A stretch of 64,000 bases of DNA, from the NCBI GenBank assembly GCA_013350335.1, contig CM023533.1:34590170-34654169 (forward strand), in the 5' to 3' direction. Shown here one piece after another: positions 60,601-64,000 of this stretch; the first letter of the stretch is position 1; each line of letters starts with the position of its first letter. The stretch comes from Chimonanthus salicifolius. Lineage: Eukaryota > Streptophyta > Magnoliopsida > Laurales > Calycanthaceae. The notes beneath the pieces were generated by a model that saw only the letters and a list, made by a program, of their open reading frames with translations, did not search any database and was not told the origin of the DNA. Position numbers and translations under genes: made by a program.

Positions 60601-61908
60601 TTAAAGCAAATCAAAGTTCAAGACTTGATAGTTCGGTAGGGCACCCACATGATTTTGAAAAGATTCAAGCAATGCTTGAATTTGATGGATCTTTAATGAG
60701 TTGATGAGCAATTTCATAGTGGATGAATGAAACGGTCACCAAGATGGAGATTGTAGTAACTAGAAAGGCCAAGGTGGTGATCCTTTTGGGTTTGTGCTTG
60801 ACACATTTTAATTCTGTCATTCTTCTTCTCTTCTGATTAATGAAATCATCTACCATTTTGCCCATGGAGGTAGGGATCAACTACCACATTAAATTCTTTC
60901 ATCACCTTGTCTAATACATATATATGATTTAATTTAATTTTTTTTTCTTGCTTACTGCAATATTTCAATTGCACTTTCCTTCCATCATAACATACTTTCT
61001 CCATTTTGATGAGTGTCCACTTGTTTTTAATCTCTTGATATTGTTTGGGTGCCATGAAAATGCTGGCTAAAATTACAATCAAAATCTTTTATGGTTTGAT
61101 CACAAAGAAAGAAAAAAAACTAATGTCAATGCTTTGTGCCAATTTGCAGTAGACTCGAAAGGCTCCCCAGCCCTAATGCCCTGCTTTTTAGCCTGGAATT
61201 CCCCAGTGGAATTGAAGTCCTGCAGAATTCCAGGCTAAAAACCATCACAAAGATCCACAGAATTGTAGTGAAGTATTCCAATTCCTTAATGGAATTCTAT
61301 TTTTTAGTTAAAAAAACTGGCTCTGCACATTCCTGATGTTATGTAAAAATAATTATTTTCTAAAATTTACTTTTATTTCTCTCAAAAAAAAATCAAAATC
61401 ATTTTTAGATTAATGATTCGGACACCTATTTATTTACTTAAAATGGCAATAACTTTATTCTCTTTTTGTCCGACTATCACAATTTAGATTGGTAAAAAAC
61501 CAGTGAGTGCTTTATTTTATTTATGAAAAAAATAACTGTCCGAATTACTACGGTCTTTTTTTTTTCAAAAAAACGACTAGACCCATTTCTAATTTTAATT
61601 AAAAAGTTGAAATTTGTAGAACAATACATTCGTTGCAATGCATCAAACTGGTTCTATCAGAATAGATTACATTACCAAATTCAAGTGGTGGAACCATCAC
61701 CCATCATACATCAAAAGGGTCCTGAGTCATCTTCCACGCAACCAGATTCAAGTAGTAAAAATGGAGAGAGGGGAAAGCGAGATTGAGATGAGAAGGGCTC
61801 TACCAGAGAAGGTGAAGCCTGGATGACGAGCTCGTTCCCTACACGTGCGAGGCACGTGATGCAGCGATTGAAAGTCTTAACCGCGTTCCCGCTTAGTTTC
61901 AGCTCCAT
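53020..61908 (-). CDS. RAD9: RAD9, cell-cycle checkpoint 9-1-1 clamp subunit
   Basis: Complete 9-exon gene, 421 aa: exons 61908-61804, 58264-58145, 58067-57959, 57546-57295, 57213-57098, 56637-56573, 56456-56185, 55825-55718 and 53138-53020. All phases join. RAD9 forms a PCNA-like ring with RAD1 and HUS1 that is loaded at damaged DNA and helps activate ATR. The clamp fold is covered: LSGNAVKTFNRCITCLARVG, LHTLNSSRSAYQSITLKPDF, GMKKAYWISCNVEPDIQHLS, PSNFVVRPRDFNRLL, TEPMALP...GGKAVELRSYIDP, VDVTFSVKELKAFLSFCEGC, PILMAPKFGVDDGANADFDA. The tail is polar and ends in an acidic stretch plus SCVQSTP. The donor after exon 8 (G|GTCTAG) is weak, so that junction is the least certain; it was chosen because it keeps the frame. 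Introns 1 (3.5 kb) and 8 (2.6 kb) carry transposons. Confidence 0.93.
54302..55349. mobile_element. hAT-like element in RAD9 intron 8
   Basis: The left end reads CAAGGGCAGAATC and the right end, complemented, CAGGGGTGGAACCAG. The adjacent 8-mers are ACAGGGCT (54294-54301) and ACAGGGAC (55350-55357), six of eight matching. Just outside, CACAGTAAC is also present on both sides (54285-54293 and 55357-55365). About 1.05 kb, with a (CT)n tract, no transposase frame. Confidence 0.55.
54601..54633. repeat. (CT)n microsatellite
   Basis: About 33 bases of CT inside the hAT-like element of RAD9 intron 8. It creates a spurious Leu-Ser repeat frame. Confidence 0.95.
58860..59130 (+). pseudogene. RTE LINE 3' tail in RAD9 intron 1
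   Basis: The plus strand, antisense to RAD9, shows a WFEHI..RRQETTLFEG-like piece (family LRWFGHVQRR), then remnants before GGGATTATGACTATGATAATG and a GATGATGAGGATAACGATTG end, the usual Asp-codon-like tail of plant RTE elements. It is a short 5'-truncated dead insertion. Confidence 0.6.
59131..61803 (-). other. Rest of RAD9 intron 1
   Basis: No exon found. Around 60000-60330 there are repeated GTGTGAGTGTCGG / GGTGTAAGTGTC motifs with a GTCGGAATCCGAC palindrome, likely an unclassified repeat. Several frames on both strands have no family resemblance. Confidence 0.5.
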
Positions 61909-62285
61909 TTCTTCTGCAAGCAAATCAGGGTACACTGATTCTCTCTCTCGCTCTCGCGCGCGCACTTGAAATTTCTTTTCCCTCTTACGGTCATTACTCT
62001 TGAGTCTTGACTCTTGAGGAGACGGCAAGGTATGGCCCGAACGGACATAGATATTTGCTCCAGTTTGGTAGGTAATGATTGATGAATAATAAGCATCAAT
62101 AGAATTTTTCTCAGATCCGATTGGACCCTACTCGACATGAATTTTTTTCAATGACTGACTCAAGTAAGACTTGACTCAGTCTGAATTTATATAAAAAACT
62201 TGAAAAAAAAAATTAAAAATAAGAGAAAAATTACCTTTAATGAAAATTAAAATATAAAAGAACTTTGCATTTAGTGTCTAGACCA
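61909..62285 (-). promoter_or_regulatory. RAD9 upstream region
   Basis: A CT/CG-rich leader (TCTCTCTCTCGCTCTCGCGCGCG, plus strand, about 61940-61962) lies just before the gene. TTTGCTTGCAG precedes AAGAAATGG, so a 5' UTR intron ending near 61914 is possible. No clear TATA box. Confidence 0.4.
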
Positions 62286-62289
62286 CCGG

Positions 62290-63232
62290 CTCAAGTCTCC
62301 AATAGCATTTGAACTTCTCAAATTTAACTTTGATGGGAGTAGTGTACGTGAGGTTGATTTAGCAGGTTATAGGATAGTTATTAGGAACGATTAGGATCTA
62401 TTGTTTTATCCTTTGCTGGGTCAACTTCAAATGGTTGTATCATTGATGTGGAATTATATACATTATGGAGAGACATTTTGGAGTTGGAAAAATTAGAGGT
62501 CAGTGGGAGTATTGTCAAAGGTGACTCTAAGGTTGCTGTGAGGTGGGCGTTAGGTCACTTGTGCCCTGTACCTTTTTGGATAAAATAGAGAAAATTCAAC
62601 ATATGATTTCTCTCCATGATTTTCAGATTACTTGGACTCCTCGTTCAGCAAACACTTCGGCAGATGATATGGCTCGTCAGGGGGTGCTTCTATCTATGGA
62701 ACTAGAGATGCAACTCAGGTCGGCCGGGTCGAGTTTCTTAAAACCCAACCCGACCTGAGTTGATATATATGGAGCCCGATCCGACCCGACCCGAATTCTA
62801 AACCCGAACTCTAGAACCCGACCCGATCCGAATTCTAATCTGAATCAACCCGAATTCTGACCCGACCTGCATTCTGAACCCATTTTAGCCTAATTTTAGC
62901 CAGGTTGGGTAGGGTTGGATCGGGTCGGGTCGGGTTTACTTATAAAATCCTCGACCCCGCCTAATCCGAATGTCATGCGGGTTTTTATCTTCTCAACCTG
63001 ACCTGACCCGTTGTTCCGAAATTCTTGACCCGACCCACATGATTTCTCGGGTCGGGTCATGCGGGTCGGGCCAAAAACCCTACCCGAGTTGCAGCACTAT
63101 ATGGAACTTATAAACAGATTTTTTCTAATATGGGGGGTTTTTAATTGTATTTTCATTTGGGTGGTCTTGTGACCATCTCTCACCTTGTATATTCTTTCCT
63201 CTTAATAGATACGGTTACCTTTTAAAAAAAAA
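62290..63232 (+). pseudogene. LINE RNase H domain and 3' end, split by a MITE
   Basis: Broken frames read LLKFNFDGSS, AGYRIVIRND, VELYTLWRDILELEKLEVSG-like text, GDSKVAVRWALGHLCPV, then KIEKIQHMISLHDFQITWTP and SANTSADDMARQGV. This is the plant-LINE RNase H domain with the D...E...D order visible. After the MITE the element continues and ends in TACGGTTACCTTTT plus an A run at 63223-63232, a LINE-type tail. It is 5'-truncated and dead. Confidence 0.75.
62703..63099. mobile_element. hAT MITE, 397 bp, with GGGTCGG/CCGACCC core
   Basis: Flanked by a perfect 8-bp duplication TATGGAAC (62695-62702 and 63100-63107). The left end reads TAGAGATGCAACTCAGGTCGG-like text and the right end, complemented, TAGTGCTGCAACTCGGGT, i.e. 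TAGNG hAT termini. The interior is a foldback of CCCGACCCGA and TCGGGTCGGG blocks. Inserted into the LINE RNase H relic, so younger than it. Confidence 0.9.
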
Positions 63233-64000
63233 TAAACTCAATTTTATTTTTTAATTTAGATTCAAATCTTAGACCCCTCTACCAACCTAACCTGTATCTA
63301 TTTTAGGTCAGGTTGGGTTGGATCTATTATTTTCATTTTTTTTGGAGAAATACATGATCAAACCTGATTTTTCAAACTAGGTCAGATTAGGCCAAATACA
63401 GTCACCCCTACTTAAAAGGCCCACCTAGAGATGAGAAGGATTGTGTAGCAAATGTCAACTGAAACATTTTACTTGATCAGTACTTAAAAGTGGAAATGTA
63501 AAAAAATTCACAGTAAACCACTTAAAATATAGAGGAAAAAATTATAAAGAGATATAGTCGATAGTAGAGTGACCGACAACACAACTTATAATAGAGTTAA
63601 ATGAAAAAATAAGAGTCAAAATCCAACCATAATCATATAAATTGGTTCTAGTTGTTAGGGATTTAGTGTTAAGACATATTAACTAAAACATTAGCATGTA
63701 TTAAGCTTTTACCTGCTTACTTCTGCATCCCAATTTGACCCTATTGCAATTAGAGCTATGTATAGCACATACAAAATGCTAGGGTAGCACATGAGCTAGT
63801 TGAGGGTTTGTCAAGGGCCAATACATTCAGATGTCACATAGACCAATATTCAAGTTTGGATCTAGCTAATAGTTTGAGACTTTAGATGTATGCTTTTGAA
63901 ATCTTTACGCCTGTCTTTTTTGAATTCCACAAATTATAACATTTCAATTATATGTATTAATTTATTTAAATATAAAAACATATTTTTTTAAAAATATTTT
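63233..64000. other. Intergenic, nothing recognised
   Basis: AT-rich DNA to the end of the window. No frame, repeat end or RNA gene could be supported. Confidence 0.55.

Overview
The window is nuclear DNA of a flowering plant. The support for this is multi-exon genes with short AT-rich GT-AG introns, plant-specific families (REF/SRPP, RALF, a GH35 beta-galactosidase with a SUEL lectin tail, plant-type RAD9), and a dense load of plant transposon types (L1 and RTE LINEs, tRNA-type SINEs, hAT and Stowaway MITEs, a solo LTR, a PIF/Harbinger remnant). The species cannot be named from the sequence. I see no rRNA, intact tRNA, CRISPR or bacterial feature.

Layout. 0.2-8.2 kb: an RTE LINE 3' fragment next to a decayed, nearly full-length L1 LINE on the minus strand, itself hit by a 344-bp hAT MITE. 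8.6-13.7 kb: a PIF/Harbinger transposase relic, one copy of a ~0.95-kb duplicated segment, a Stowaway MITE and a second small hAT MITE. 13.7-18.75 kb (minus): a complete 19-exon beta-galactosidase gene, 825 aa, with a TATA box. 20.4-22.2 kb: the second copy of the duplicated segment, split by a ~0.95-kb insertion. 22.6-25.4 kb (minus): a complete 3-exon REF/SRPP-like gene, 260 aa, with TATA and G-box/ABRE. 25.7-42.2 kb: gene-free DNA with SINEs, a foldback element, a 3.1-kb solo LTR nested in a 1.46-kb inverted-repeat element, an RTE relic and nested inverted repeats. 42.46-42.75 kb (plus): an intronless 95-aa membrane protein. 43.8 kb: an orphan last exon of a mitochondrial ribosomal protein uL29m-like gene. 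44.7-48.8 kb: a 1.4-kb hAT element, a G-rich minisatellite inside an inverted-repeat element, and SINEs. 49.4-49.7 kb (minus): a RALF peptide precursor. 53.0-61.9 kb (minus): a complete 9-exon RAD9 checkpoint gene, 421 aa, with transposons in its two large introns. 62.3-63.2 kb (plus): a LINE RNase H fragment interrupted by a 397-bp hAT MITE.

The genes are independent transcription units and form no pathway: cell-wall galactan turnover, lipid-droplet/stress biology, a peptide signal, a 9-1-1 DNA-damage clamp subunit and an uncharacterised membrane protein. The most notable non-genic structure is a family of hAT-type elements whose termini read CAGGGG...ATATCGGCCGATA. Three copies have 8-bp target duplications readable directly from the sequence (one with a single mismatch).
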